Origin: Gemmatimonadota bacterium
GTDB taxonomy: Bacteria; Gemmatimonadota; Gemmatimonadetes; Longimicrobiales; Gaopeijiaceae
Assembly: GCA_040882465.1 (NCBI GenBank)
Contig: JBBEBG010000028.1
Span: forward strand, 26,871-90,870
Direction of reading: 5' to 3'
Length of the DNA stretch: 64,000 nt
Of this stretch, positions 43,504 to 51,962 are shown one piece after another. The position numbers and the translations under genes were made by a program. How positions within the stretch are numbered: position 1 is the stretch's first letter; each line of letters starts with the position of its first letter. A model generated the notes under the pieces. It saw only the letters and a program-made list of their open reading frames with translations, was not told where the DNA came from and ran no database searches.

Positions 43504-44025
43504 TTACGCTTCCTCGACGATCTGGCCGCGGATTTCCCCGGGCGGGTTCGCTGCCGTGTGAACGTTTACGTAGCTGTTTCCGTTCCGCATCAATACGACC
43601 AGAGAATCCATCGACACCGCCGCGTTGCCCGTGGTGGTGAACGAGCCCGAGATGATGACGCCGGTCGTGCCCGCGGTGTTGGTTACGGTGAGTGGCACGA
43701 TGATGCCGGCAGCAGCTTCCACTCCCGCTGGTCCGTGGATGTGCGCCATTGTCGCCGGCCCGCTCAATCCGGTCACCGACACCGAATAGGTAACGGTCGT
43801 CGCGCCTGACGCATCCGGGTCATGCCCGGTTGTCGAGCCTTTCGTGACCGTGAAGGTGGCCGTGCCTGTGGCATCCGTGGTGACGGGGTCGGGCCGTTCG
43901 GCGGCGCCCGTCAGGGTCGCGTCAGATTCGAGCGGATCGGTGTTTCCCGGACCGGTCGGATCGTCATCATCACAACCGACGGTCATCAGGGCGAGCAAGG
44001 CGAACAAGGCAAAATGAGTCTTCAT
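43504..44025 (-). CDS. CHRD-domain lipoprotein
   Basis: A 173-residue lipoprotein (MKTHFALFALLALMTVGC, lipobox) with a short acidic linker and one CHRD domain: LTGAAERPDPVTTDATGTATF, YSVSVTGLSGPATMAHIHGPAG and NVHTAANPPGEIRGQI. Bacterial CHRD proteins are exported and of unknown function; the conserved His residues (AHIHG, VNVHT) are present. GGAG lies seven bases before ATG 44025. Confidence 0.9.
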   Translation of the reverse strand: MKTHFALFALLALMTVGCDDDDPTGPGNTDPLESDATLTGAAERPDPVTTDATGTATFTVTKGSTTGHDPDASGATTVTYSVSVTGLSGPATMAHIHGPAGVEAAAGIIVPLTVTNTAGTTGVIISGSFTTTGNAAVSMDSLVVLMRNGNSYVNVHTAANPPGEIRGQIVEEA

Positions 44026-44300
44026 GGTCCCCTCCGGCATGAGGCGGTGCGTCGCCGTGACGCATCGCGCGTGGAGCGACGAGGAGGATCCATCGCCTCC
44101 ATCGTCGGTCGTCGCGAACGTGCGAGCTTCTCTCGCAGGAGGAGTTGGAGGCACGTTCCATGCCCCGCAACCAGAAGCCCTCCAGAACGGACCACGCGCG
44201 AAAATGATTGGGCCGGATCTGGTAGATCTCACCGGGCCCGCGGGAAAAAGTGCCCGGCCGCTGAATCGGGCGGTGGGGACGTGCGGGAAACCTTATGGAC

Positions 44301-44478
44301 AGAGGCGCCGCCCGGATTACTTTCGTTTCGCTCCAGTGATCCGGGCGGTGGGGACGCGCGGGAAACTTCGTGAAAGAGGCGCCGCCGGTTTTGACTCGCT
44401 TCGCGAGCCGGCTCGCGGAGCGAGCGAGTTGTGAAGCGGCGCGGGATTTCGCAGGCTCAATTGCCACGGATCTGCCAC
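44301..44478. repeat. Repeat R1: tRNA-Cys-derived and palindromic sequences
   Basis: Two copies of the tRNA-Cys 3' end (AGAGGCGCCGCCCGGATT at 44301, a decayed one at 44375) are embedded in palindromic DNA. Arms CCGCCCGGAT/ATCCGGGCGG bracket 44309-44348. A stretch GACTCGCTTCGCGAG...GAGCGAGTTGTGAAGCGGCG follows, and then CAATTGCCACGGATCTGCCA at 44459. The same order recurs in R2 at 47385-47708. The wider gene-free stretch 44026-44657 holds nothing else I can support. Confidence 0.7.
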
Positions 44479-44657
44479 GGGCCGTAGAGCGCAGCGCCGC
44501 CGGCCCTGCTCAGCCGCCGAATGCCGGACTGGGAAAAGAGAAAGGCGCGGTTCGACTCGGTGGTGCCGCGGTAGATCGCGACATGGCGTGGGTCGTGGAT
44601 AGGAAGGGGAGTGCGAGGGGGAATGAATTGGACCGGCGCCAACTGGGTGGGCGTCGC

Positions 44658-46007
44658 CTACGAATGTCGTGCCCCCTCCGCCAATCGCCTAGCGAACAGG
44701 TGCTGCTCCGCGACTTCCCTGCCCCGTGACGTGAGCTCGCTCTCGCCCGTGCCTCGATTTCGACGCAGGTGGGCGAGTCGCTTCCCGTGCAGCGTCCCCA
44801 CGACTCGCGGGTCGTACCCGTGCGCCTCGACCAGTTGCTTTAGATCGTTGGACCCGATCCGACCGCTCCGCTCGAGGATGTCGGCCAGGATCGCCGCGGT
44901 CTTCGATCCTTGTCCTCCGGCGTCCTGCGCCTCGCCAGTGGCCCTCTGATAGGTTCGTCCTCTCTTCTCACCCCGGGGCACGACCAACCCGTGGCGGATG
45001 AGCACATCCAAGTGATAGCGGACGGTGCGGGGAGGAAGATCGAGCGTGCCGGCTACAACGCTGGAGGTGACGCTGCCATGATCGTCCACCATGTCGAGGA
45101 TGCGTTGTTGGACCTCGGACAGTCGAACCATTGAGCGTTCGACATCCAGCTTTGCCAACAGGTTCTTCTGCTGAGCCCTGACAGATCTCAGGAAGAACAA
45201 GAGCCAGGCTCCATATGCTGTCGGAGCGTCCCGCATCGCGACTTGAGAGCTCCGGAGCGCCGCGTAATACGCGGTCTTGTTGTCTTCGACCACTCGCTCG
45301 AGAGACGCGTAGGGGACGTATTCGTATCCAGCTCGAAGCAGGAGGAGGGTGGTCACGGCCCTCGAGAGCCGGCCATTTCCATCCTGAAACGGGTGGATGG
45401 CAAGGAATTCGACGATGAACCTCGCTACGACCACAAGCGGATGCACCTCACCCAATTCGCGCGCGGCCTCGGTTGCCGCAATGAGCTCGGCCATCCGACC
45501 AGGTGTCTCGAATGGGGATGAGGTGTGAAAGAGCACCTCGACTCGGCCGTCCGGGTGCCGGGCCTCCAGATGGTATTGGTCCTTCTTGTATCGGCCACGA
45601 TGCCACGCATCCCGCTCGCTGTGGGCCAGCAGGATGCTGTGGAGCTGCTGAATGAACCGCTCCTCGAGCGGAATCGTCTCGTGGCTATCGAAGATGGCTT
45701 GCAGGAGCTCGCCGTATCCTCGTACCTCGGAGGCATCACGCTGGCTGAAGGCGTCCACCGAGAGGCCGCTCAGGACTTGTGCGACCTGTTCGTCGGTGAG
45801 TTCAGCCCCCTCAATTCGCGTGCTGCTTCCCGATGATTCGATGGTGGCCACCTTTCGCAGCTCACCGAGGCGCTCGGCCCGGAGTTCCTTCAACTTGCGC
45901 CAATAACCTTTGAATTCGTCGATTTCACCGAGTAGCCGCAGAGTCTCGGTCAGTTCTGAACCGGAGAGGGTTGGGTTCGGAGCCTCTGCTTCCTTTCGCA
46001 TGCTCAT
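44658..46007 (-). CDS. Fic-domain protein (AMPylator) with winged-helix C-terminus
   Basis: A 449-residue Fic protein that would transfer AMP (or another nucleotide part) to a target protein. The active site HPFQDGNGR is complete (residues about 215-223). An N-terminal inhibitory helix STRIEG (pattern S/T-xxx-E-G) precedes the core, so it belongs to the self-inhibited class. The N-terminal DEFKGYWRKLKELR and the YVPYASLERVVEDNKTAYY text match the common Fic/DUF4172-like group. Residues 295-350 form a winged helix (SVTSSVVAGTLDLPPRTVRYHLDVL, of which the HTH is the point). That suggests DNA binding, probably at the TTGCCG repeats upstream. It neighbours HigBA, divergently. Confidence 0.92.
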   Translation of the reverse strand: MSMRKEAEAPNPTLSGSELTETLRLLGEIDEFKGYWRKLKELRAERLGELRKVATIESSGSSTRIEGAELTDEQVAQVLSGLSVDAFSQRDASEVRGYGELLQAIFDSHETIPLEERFIQQLHSILLAHSERDAWHRGRYKKDQYHLEARHPDGRVEVLFHTSSPFETPGRMAELIAATEAARELGEVHPLVVVARFIVEFLAIHPFQDGNGRLSRAVTTLLLLRAGYEYVPYASLERVVEDNKTAYYAALRSSQVAMRDAPTAYGAWLLFFLRSVRAQQKNLLAKLDVERSMVRLSEVQQRILDMVDDHGSVTSSVVAGTLDLPPRTVRYHLDVLIRHGLVVPRGEKRGRTYQRATGEAQDAGGQGSKTAAILADILERSGRIGSNDLKQLVEAHGYDPRVVGTLHGKRLAHLRRNRGTGESELTSRGREVAEQHLFARRLAEGARHS

Positions 46008-46012
46008 TGAAC

Positions 46013-46092
46013 GGGTGCCGTTAAGGTTGCCGATTCATTGCCGTTAACCTCCCGGTGGCATTCGACGTCAATAAAGTTGCCGATTCTTGCCG
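46013..46092. promoter_or_regulatory. Repeated TTGCCG motifs upstream of fic
   Basis: The motif GTTGCCGATTC(A)TTGCCG occurs at 46027-46043 and 46077-46092, with a further TGCCGTTAA repeated around 46016 and 46040. The spacing of TTGCCG elements within each copy is about 11 bases, near one helical turn. The position just upstream of the Fic gene, whose product has a winged helix, suggests an autoregulatory operator. The rest of 46093-46374 holds no gene I can support. Confidence 0.5.
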
Positions 46093-46374
46093 ATATCGCA
46101 ACTTGGACCGATGCCATCCCGGAACCCAAGAGATGGGTTCCCGCGCGAAGCGCGATCCGGCCCCGGAAGGAGGCCGACCGTGCAAACGCCGGTCTTCCCA
46201 ATCACGTCTCCTTATCGACGCTGATGGACCAGTTCGAGAACGCCTCGGCGATCCACTGCTCCTGGAGATTCCACGCGGCCACGTCCGAGAGTATCTGACG
46301 TGGAGGGGGGTGCAACTGATGGAGGAGCTGCGCCCGACGTGCCCGCGGCAGCTACGGAGATTTTGTCGAGGAGC

Positions 46375-46403
46375 TTGGCATAGCATGGATACCGTGCTAT
46401 CGT
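46375..46403 (+). promoter_or_regulatory. Probable higBA promoter and operator
   Basis: -35 TTGGCA (46375-46380), 17-base spacer and -10 TATCGT (46398-46403). The spacer and -10 lie within an imperfect palindrome with outer arms ATAGCA and TGCTAT (46380-46400), which would suit binding by the HigA repressor. The toxin ATG is only six bases after the -10, so the transcript may be nearly leaderless. Confidence 0.5.
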
Positions 46404-46409
46404 GTCTTT

Positions 46410-46706
46410 ATGATCCGTTCGTTTCGAGACGCCGGAACGGAGGACATCTTCAACCAAGCGGACACGAAGCGTGCCCGGAAGATTTGTCCTCAAAGTCTTT
46501 GGAAGATAGCCCGGCGCAAGCTTGAATGGCTTGACTCGGCGGCGAAACTTGAGGATCTCCGAGTGCCCCCGGCCAATCGGCTGGAGGCCTTGAAGAAGGA
46601 CCGCAGGGGCCAGCACAGCCTTCGGATCAACGACCAGCTACGCGTCTGCTTCGCCTGGACCGAGATCGGTCCGACGGATGTGGAGATCGTCGATTACCAC
46701 GATTAG
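46410..46706 (+). CDS. higB: HigB/RelE-type toxin
   Basis: A 98-residue toxin of the HigB (plasmid maintenance killer) branch of the RelE fold, an mRNA interferase that acts at the ribosome. Family text includes MIRSFRDAGTEDIF, LWKIARRKLEWLDSA, LEDLRVPPANRLEAL, GQHSLRINDQLRVCFAWTE and the end VEIVDYHD. Length and C-terminal YHD are as usual. Toxin precedes antitoxin, the order typical of hig loci. It is 18 bases upstream of higA. Confidence 0.95.
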   Translation: MIRSFRDAGTEDIFNQADTKRARKICPQSLWKIARRKLEWLDSAAKLEDLRVPPANRLEALKKDRRGQHSLRINDQLRVCFAWTEIGPTDVEIVDYHD

Positions 46707-46724
46707 CGAGACGGAGAATTTCAC

Positions 46725-47030
46725 ATGGTCCGCATTCCAACCCACGGTGCGCCCGCCCATCCTGGCGAGATGCTGCTAGAGGAATTTCTCAACCCCATGG
46801 CTCTAACACAGCGGCAGCTCGCGGATGGTATTCGGGTGCCTTATCAACGGATCAACGAGTTGGTGAACGGACGGCGTGGGATCACCCCGGCGACGGCGCT
46901 CAGATTGGCCAAGTTCTTCGGGACGACTCCGGATGTCTGGATGAATCTTCAGCTCCGGTGGGACCTTTATCAGGCGCGGGAAGCCGAGGCGTCCGAGCTG
47001 GAGCGCATCAAGCAAATACGCGCCAGTTGA
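46725..47030 (+). CDS. higA: HigA antitoxin (HTH XRE family)
   Basis: A 101-residue antitoxin that binds HigB and represses the operon. HPGEMLLEEFLNPMALTQRQLADGI (hallmark PGExLxEEFL...LTQxxLA), NELVNGRRGITPATALRLAKFFGT and WMNLQLRWDLYQA are characteristic. It is cotranscribed with higB; the operator lies over the promoter at 46375-46403. The pair sits in a repeat-bounded cassette with the Fic gene. Confidence 0.96.
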   Translation: MVRIPTHGAPAHPGEMLLEEFLNPMALTQRQLADGIRVPYQRINELVNGRRGITPATALRLAKFFGTTPDVWMNLQLRWDLYQAREAEASELERIKQIRAS

Positions 47031-47091
47031 GGCGCCTTTAGCCAGGAATCGTTCGCGCGCGCTCGAGCTCCGGAGCGCGAGCCATACTTAA

Positions 47092-47181
47092 TCGAGGCCG
47101 GGCCGCTACAGGGTCGCGGTCAAGGTCGTGGATATCTTCGGGAATGACACGAGGTCTTTCGTGTCCGTTAACGTGGGGTGA
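47092..47181 (+). pseudogene. C-terminal remnant of a site-specific DNA methyltransferase
   Basis: A 29-codon stretch between two stops reads GRYRVAVKVVDIFGNDT followed by a short tail. RVAVKVVDIFGNDT is the closing text of type III/Mod-like DNA methyltransferases and linked R-M enzymes, as I recall it. No methyltransferase motifs lie upstream; the frame is closed by TAA at 47089. So only the tail of the gene remains, just after higA. Confidence 0.5.
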
Positions 47182-47290
47182 CCGCCAGAGACCAACTGGG
47201 AATGTCCCCGCCCAGATTAGCTCCGGTCGCCGTCGGCGATCCTCGCTGGTCACGCGGATCGAAAGTCGGGGAAGAAATACGAAGTCCCTG

Positions 47291-47402
47291 CCCCGCTCGG
47301 CTCGAAGCTGCGGTTCTCGTCCGGGCGTCGGCATCCTTCAATGAGAAAGCGGCGGAGCCCCGGTTGGGGCGCCGCCGCCTTCATAGAGGCGCCGCCCGGA
47401 TT
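47291..47402. repeat. Repeat R2a: 112-bp copy of the tRNA-Cys 3' flank
   Basis: Aligned without gaps to 63277-63388, with 100 of 112 bases identical by eye. It includes the decayed tRNA terminator (GGCGGAGCCCC ggtt GGGGCGCCGCC) and 18 bases of the tRNA-Cys 3' end (AGAGGCGCCGCCCGGATT, 47385-47402). Same orientation as the copy beside the intact tRNA. The flank 47182-47290 shows no gene. Confidence 0.8.
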
Positions 47403-47708
47403 AGCTGCGCTTCGCTCCGCAGATCCGGGCGGTGGGAACCGGCGGGAAACCTTTCGAAAGAGGCGCCGCCCGGATTGACTCGCTTCGCGAGTCGTCTCGC
47501 GGAGCGAGCGAGTTGTGAAGCGGCGGGGGGCGTGGGCCGCTCGGCTCGAACCGGGGATAGAGGATTTGCAGTTAGACGAGGCGTTTCGCGCGGCTTGGCG
47601 AGGAGTCGCAAGTCATTGCAAAGGCAGCGCTTTCTGCCGATCCTAGACCGCGCTGCTTCGCGGTGGTTCGCGGGGCTTCACACCCCCAATTGCCACGGAT
47701 CTGCCATA
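47403..47708. repeat. Repeat R2b: R1-like palindromic stretch interrupting the tRNA-Cys copy
   Basis: Follows the R2a tRNA end and resembles R1. It has arms CCGCCCGGAT/ATCCGGGCGG, a second tRNA-Cys 3'-end copy (47459-47476), the GACTCGCTTCGCGAG palindrome and, at 47689, CAATTGCCACGGATCTGCCA. It separates the tRNA 3'-end copy from the T-loop/anticodon fragment at 47546. The remaining 47709-47913 shows no supported gene. Confidence 0.6.
47546..47572 (-). pseudogene. tRNA-Cys fragment (T-loop to anticodon loop)
   Basis: 27 bases identical to 63388-63414, the part of tRNA-Cys that runs from the T-loop through the variable loop to the GCA anticodon. The match stops just past the anticodon, where unrelated sequence starts. 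This is how attachment sites of tRNA-integrating elements look. Confidence 0.8.
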
Positions 47709-47913
47709 GGGAGCGTCGGGCCTCCCGGAAGAGACCCGGCCCGCGTGGCGCCGGGGTGGGATCGTCCGGCGCCGTCGGACCGCCTCGAAACCTGATCGCC
47801 TCTCCGGCACGAAGGAGCCCCTCCCAAGGACTCGGGCTCGTGCCTCCCCGCCCATCCACCCCCCCCCCGCCACCGTTCGGCGCATCCTCTCCGCCCGCGT
47901 TCGCCGTACGCCG

Positions 47914-48225
47914 GTGCCAGGTCAGACGCCTCCGGCATCAAAATGCGTCGACGGGGGGCCCCACCAGCGTCCTTGTCCGGCCAGTCCCCCCAACCAACTT
48001 GGCGTTCGTGTCTCGAGGGTGTTTGGATTTCCGACCGTGCATGACTTCGAGGCGCCCGGATGGTTCACTCCGCTCTTGGATTCGGGGGCGATTTTTCAGG
48101 CTGCGTATGACCCCAACCACACCGGCAAGTTCATCGAGATGGAGGTGGGAATGCCGGTGGTGTTCATTCGGCTGCCGGCCAGGATACTGGGCGAGAAGAA
48201 TTCGCGCCTGAGGCTCTTTCCCTGA
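47914..48225 (+). CDS. Possible short coding remnant
   Basis: A 103-codon frame whose last 70 codons look coding (GWFTPLLDSGAIFQAAYDPN, shortened; then IEMEVGMPVVFIRLPARIL). The first 30 codons look random. No family recognised and no ribosome-binding site. It may be the 3' end of a lost gene. Confidence 0.25.
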   Translation: MPGQTPPASKCVDGGPHQRPCPASPPNQLGVRVSRVFGFPTVHDFEAPGWFTPLLDSGAIFQAAYDPNHTGKFIEMEVGMPVVFIRLPARILGEKNSRLRLFP

Positions 48226-48540
48226 TCGGGGGCACGGGCCGGCGTTGGCCCGACGAGCAGGAAAGACGCGACTTGGCCTTCATTAGGTGGCGGGTCTGAG
48301 GCGGAGGACTTTCCCGGAGGCAGAGGTCGACCGCGAAGTCGGGCTGTCCACCCGCCGGCGACGCCAGCTGAATTTGACTTCCTTCCCGCGCAAAAGCACC
48401 CTGAGGTTAGGAAGCGACCGTTCGAGCTAGGCTCGCATTCCCGGCTCGACCGCAGAAGCGTCCCACCAGACGGCACCGACGACCGCTACGGCCGCCGATG
48501 AATCCGCCGGGTCCAAGTTGCGTCCGAAGGAGGGACTGCG
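48226..48540. other. Gene-free stretch
   Basis: 315 bases without a supported gene, repeat or terminator. The last 20 bases hold the strong ribosome-binding site AAGGAGG of the next gene. Confidence 0.4.
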
Positions 48541-50829
48541 ATGGCCCGCTGGCTCTTGGTTGCCCTAGCGGTCGGAGTGTCTCCAGCTCAAGCCCAAATC
48601 CCCCGGCTCCGCGACGCGGGCGGTCTACTCAACCGCGTGCCGACCCTCTCGAGTTTCTTCGAGAGCGATCCCCCGATCACCACCAACCTGGACGACGCGC
48701 GGACCGAGATCGCGTTTCTGGATTCCTGGTCGCCCGCCAACTGGGGACGACTGGAGCAGCTCCCGCGTAATTCAGAGGGCGCATACGTCCTCCGGCGCGG
48801 CCGTTTCGCGATGCACGCCGAGAGCTACTGCATGCACGCCGGTACATTCGGTCCCGGCGGCGGAGACGGGTATCTATATGCTCCGCTGGTGGGGCCCAAA
48901 GCTGGAATCGTGCAGAGCCTGCTACGGAATTCGGTGGCCCACCCGGAGATCCCGCAACGGGACATCCAGGTGCTCGTCTGGGCGATCATCGCCCGCACCG
49001 AGTTCGGTGAGATGCCGCGCGAAATGCAGCAGACCGCGCGCACGCTCCTCACCGACGACCAAGTCGACGACCTCGACGACGGTGTGCTGGGCCTGGTTCC
49101 GGAGAGCGTGATGCGCGAGGCGACGAGCCAGCTTCCTCCGCTCGCTCGTCAGGTGTTCCAGGCGGAGGCGCGGCTCCGATCCATGATCTCCAGCGGGACG
49201 TCATCGTTCGACGAGCTCGAGCGGGTGGCGGTCCTGACCGGGGCCGTCGTGCCGCCCGAGGACTCGCGCCCTGTCCCCGAGGGACGCTGGTCCTTCGATC
49301 CGGGAGGCTACTTCGTCCGCTACAGTCCGTCCGGTTACAGCCTTACGCAGGTCGAGGTCTCGGTGCCCGCCCCGGTGGTCGTCGGTCGGGACGCTTCTGG
49401 CCGCGTGGTCACGATCATCGACGCCGATGGAGCGCGGCTTGACGCCGATGCCGGCGGAGTCCACTTCGCAGCAGCCGGATCCGGCGCCGAGATGTTGACG
49501 GGTAACCCGCCGGGAGTGGGAGATCGTTCCGGCCAGGCTGTGCGGGGCGTGATCGAGGGGGCTATCGGAAGACCCGTATCCGCTGTCGCGCTTGCCGAAC
49601 TCGGAGAGATCGAGGCGCTGGTGGAGGCGCTCCGAGCCCCCGGCATCACAGGCGTGGGCGCCACGGTGGCGCGTACCGAGGCGCTCGACCTCCTAGCGGA
49701 GGCCTGGCAGGCCGCCTTTTGTCAGGCCGCCGGTTGCCCGTCCACCGCAGCGGCCAATGACCTACTCGTGTTTCGGGACGGGTCCACCTTCAGTGGAGAG
49801 CTCCAGGGGTGTGCGGCCGACTCGTGCATGCTGGGTTACTCGTCTTTCCCGCGTGATGCCATCGAGTGGATCGGGCTCTCCCGGACCGAATCCGGACCTC
49901 CGCCTGCGATCAGCCTCGACATCGGTGAAGTCCATCAGGTGGACGGGGAGGTGCGATCTGGAGACCTGCTGGGAGTGGGCCAGCGACGTGTCGTGACCGA
50001 CCGCGGTGGTTATGACAGAATGGACGTCGCCTGGATCCACCTCGTCCCCGGCGAGGAAGGGCGGGCCGCCGACCCGTACGGGGGTGGCGGTGCGCCGGGT
50101 GGAGCTTCTGGGCCACCGGAGCCCCCGGTGCCGCCCCGCGACGACCCTCCAGAGACGGATGACAACCTCGAGGAGCCGGTCTTCGATCCGAGTGACGACG
50201 TGGCCACACCGGGAAATCGGGCCCGGCAGCGACTCGCACAGTCCAGTCGGCCGTCACGCGGAGCGAGTCCCATTCCGGGCGACCGCTGCGCCGGGGAGCG
50301 TCGCAACCTTAGTCAAGCGGAGGCCCTGCTCGACCACCACGACCTCCAGATGAAGTTACTTGCCGACCGCTACGCGGAGCTTTACGACCAGCTCGTGAAC
50401 ATGCAGCAGGAGTTCGAGCGGCTCCACGCCGCGGCCCAGCAGGAGTGGAGCCGCTTTCAGAACGACCAACTGTTCCAGGCCTTGCAAAACCTCTTGAGCG
50501 CATTGGTGCCGTTGCCGACGGAGGACAGCAGCGCGGCCTTGACGGGGATCAGCGCAGCCCAGTCGGCGATCGGGTTCTACCAGTTCTGGATGGCCAACTG
50601 GGGAACCATTGCCGACATGCGTGCATGGGCCCAAGCGAACAGCGGAAGCTACGACCTGAACGATCTACTTGGGATGCTGGACCAGATGGACACGATGTAC
50701 CGCACGATGGGCCGCATGACGCAGTTGCGAGACGAATACGACGAGATGGAAGTGAATCGCCGGACGCTTGAAGCCAGTGTGGAGGAAGCCCGGCGCTTGC
50801 TCGAAGCGTGTTTGGCGGCGACCGCCTGA
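48541..50829 (+). CDS. Large exported coiled-coil protein of unknown function
   Basis: A 762-residue exported protein with a short signal peptide (LLVALAVGVSPAQAQ) and AGGAGG before the ATG. Residues 45-190 hold a compact region with YCMHAGTFGPGGGDGYLYAPL, HPEIPQRDIQVLVWAIIARTEFGEM and RTLLTDDQVDDLD that looks conserved but that I cannot name. Residues 250-340 are beta-rich, 390-520 include paired Cys and a Gly/Pro-rich linker, and 585-760 form a long helical/coiled-coil region (QMKLLADRYAELYDQL, RTLEASVEEARRLLEACLA). It leads a run of exported proteins in the island. Confidence 0.75.
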   Translation: MARWLLVALAVGVSPAQAQIPRLRDAGGLLNRVPTLSSFFESDPPITTNLDDARTEIAFLDSWSPANWGRLEQLPRNSEGAYVLRRGRFAMHAESYCMHAGTFGPGGGDGYLYAPLVGPKAGIVQSLLRNSVAHPEIPQRDIQVLVWAIIARTEFGEMPREMQQTARTLLTDDQVDDLDDGVLGLVPESVMREATSQLPPLARQVFQAEARLRSMISSGTSSFDELERVAVLTGAVVPPEDSRPVPEGRWSFDPGGYFVRYSPSGYSLTQVEVSVPAPVVVGRDASGRVVTIIDADGARLDADAGGVHFAAAGSGAEMLTGNPPGVGDRSGQAVRGVIEGAIGRPVSAVALAELGEIEALVEALRAPGITGVGATVARTEALDLLAEAWQAAFCQAAGCPSTAAANDLLVFRDGSTFSGELQGCAADSCMLGYSSFPRDAIEWIGLSRTESGPPPAISLDIGEVHQVDGEVRSGDLLGVGQRRVVTDRGGYDRMDVAWIHLVPGEEGRAADPYGGGGAPGGASGPPEPPVPPRDDPPETDDNLEEPVFDPSDDVATPGNRARQRLAQSSRPSRGASPIPGDRCAGERRNLSQAEALLDHHDLQMKLLADRYAELYDQLVNMQQEFERLHAAAQQEWSRFQNDQLFQALQNLLSALVPLPTEDSSAALTGISAAQSAIGFYQFWMANWGTIADMRAWAQANSGSYDLNDLLGMLDQMDTMYRTMGRMTQLRDEYDEMEVNRRTLEASVEEARRLLEACLAATA

Positions 50830-51010
50830 GCCTTAGCCCGGAACGAGCGAGCGGGGGGAGCGAAACCGCTTGGTGCCTGATGCTGCCCGGGCGTGACCGC
50901 CGATGCGAACCAGTTCGTAAGTATGCGGTTGCCCGACGAGCTCCCGGCGGAACGGGAAGGACCGCCGCATGCGGTCAGTCTGGTCCCGCGATCTCCTCCC
51001 GGAGGCGGTC

Positions 51011-51823
51011 ATGAAGAAGATCCTCAAAGTCGTTGGCATCGTGGCTGTCGCATTCGCCGCCTTGGGCGCAGGCATCTTCGCTCTCGTGTTCGCACTTACG
51101 GGAGGCGCGGTCGACGCCAGCGAGGAGTTTCTCGCTCCGATTGGGGAAGAGAGATTCGAGGAAGCTTACTCGTCCGCGGCCGTCGCGTTACGGAGCCAGC
51201 CGGACCTCTTGAGATTCGAGGAGGTGGTGCGAACCATCGGTCTGACCGGATATCAGTCGGTGAGCTGGAGCTACCGTGAAATCGCCAACAATCAGGCCAG
51301 CCTGGAAGGAAGCGTAACGACCGTCGACGGCGGGACGATTCCACTATCCATGAGATTGGTCAATGAAGAGGGAGAATGGCGAGTTCTCGGTTTCGAGACC
51401 GAGTTCGCGGGTGCATCCATTACGCGCGCCTCAGGCGACCGTGGGGTCGTGCCGAACGATGACGACACCGGTCGGCTCGTCTTCCAATCCATGCTCTCCT
51501 TCAGTGGCGCGCTGCAACGGAGAGATTTCGCACCGTTCCACGGCACGATTTCGCAACTCTGGCAGGCCCAGATCACGCCCCAAGAGCTGCTGGCCGCTTT
51601 TCAGTCACTGATCGACAACGGCGTGGACCTGTCGAACCTACGGGGCCTTGCACCCCTCTTTGACCAACCGCCCTACATCGATGGTGACAATGTGCTGAAC
51701 GCCTCCGGCTACTACGACAGCGAGCCCTACCGCGTGGACTTCGAGGTGAGGTACCTCTACGAATCCCCATCGTGGAAGTTGCTCGGGATTTCCGTCTTCG
51801 CGGAAAATGGTCCGGAGGCTTAG
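51011..51823 (+). CDS. Membrane-anchored protein with two NTF2-like halves
   Basis: A 270-residue protein with an N-terminal helix (VVGIVAVAFAALGAGIFALVF). Two related segments follow: residues 35-130 (EEFLAPIGEERFEEAYSSAAV, WRVLGFETEF) and 160-265 (FSGALQRRDFAPFHGTIS, SWKLLGISVFA). Both resemble small cystatin/NTF2-like folds that bind ligands or partners. GGAGG lies six bases before ATG 51011. Located between two other exported-protein genes in the same direction. Function unknown. Confidence 0.75.
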   Translation: MKKILKVVGIVAVAFAALGAGIFALVFALTGGAVDASEEFLAPIGEERFEEAYSSAAVALRSQPDLLRFEEVVRTIGLTGYQSVSWSYREIANNQASLEGSVTTVDGGTIPLSMRLVNEEGEWRVLGFETEFAGASITRASGDRGVVPNDDDTGRLVFQSMLSFSGALQRRDFAPFHGTISQLWQAQITPQELLAAFQSLIDNGVDLSNLRGLAPLFDQPPYIDGDNVLNASGYYDSEPYRVDFEVRYLYESPSWKLLGISVFAENGPEA

Positions 51824-51962
51824 GCCAATGAAGGACGAGAGCCATGATCGACCTGACCTTTGGGCTGCCGCCGCAAGTCTCTCCAGAAGGGGCGACGGTT
51901 CGATTGGCTACGAAGCTCTACGATCGTGGAGCGCAAGGGCGTGGAGGGGACAAATCGCAGGA

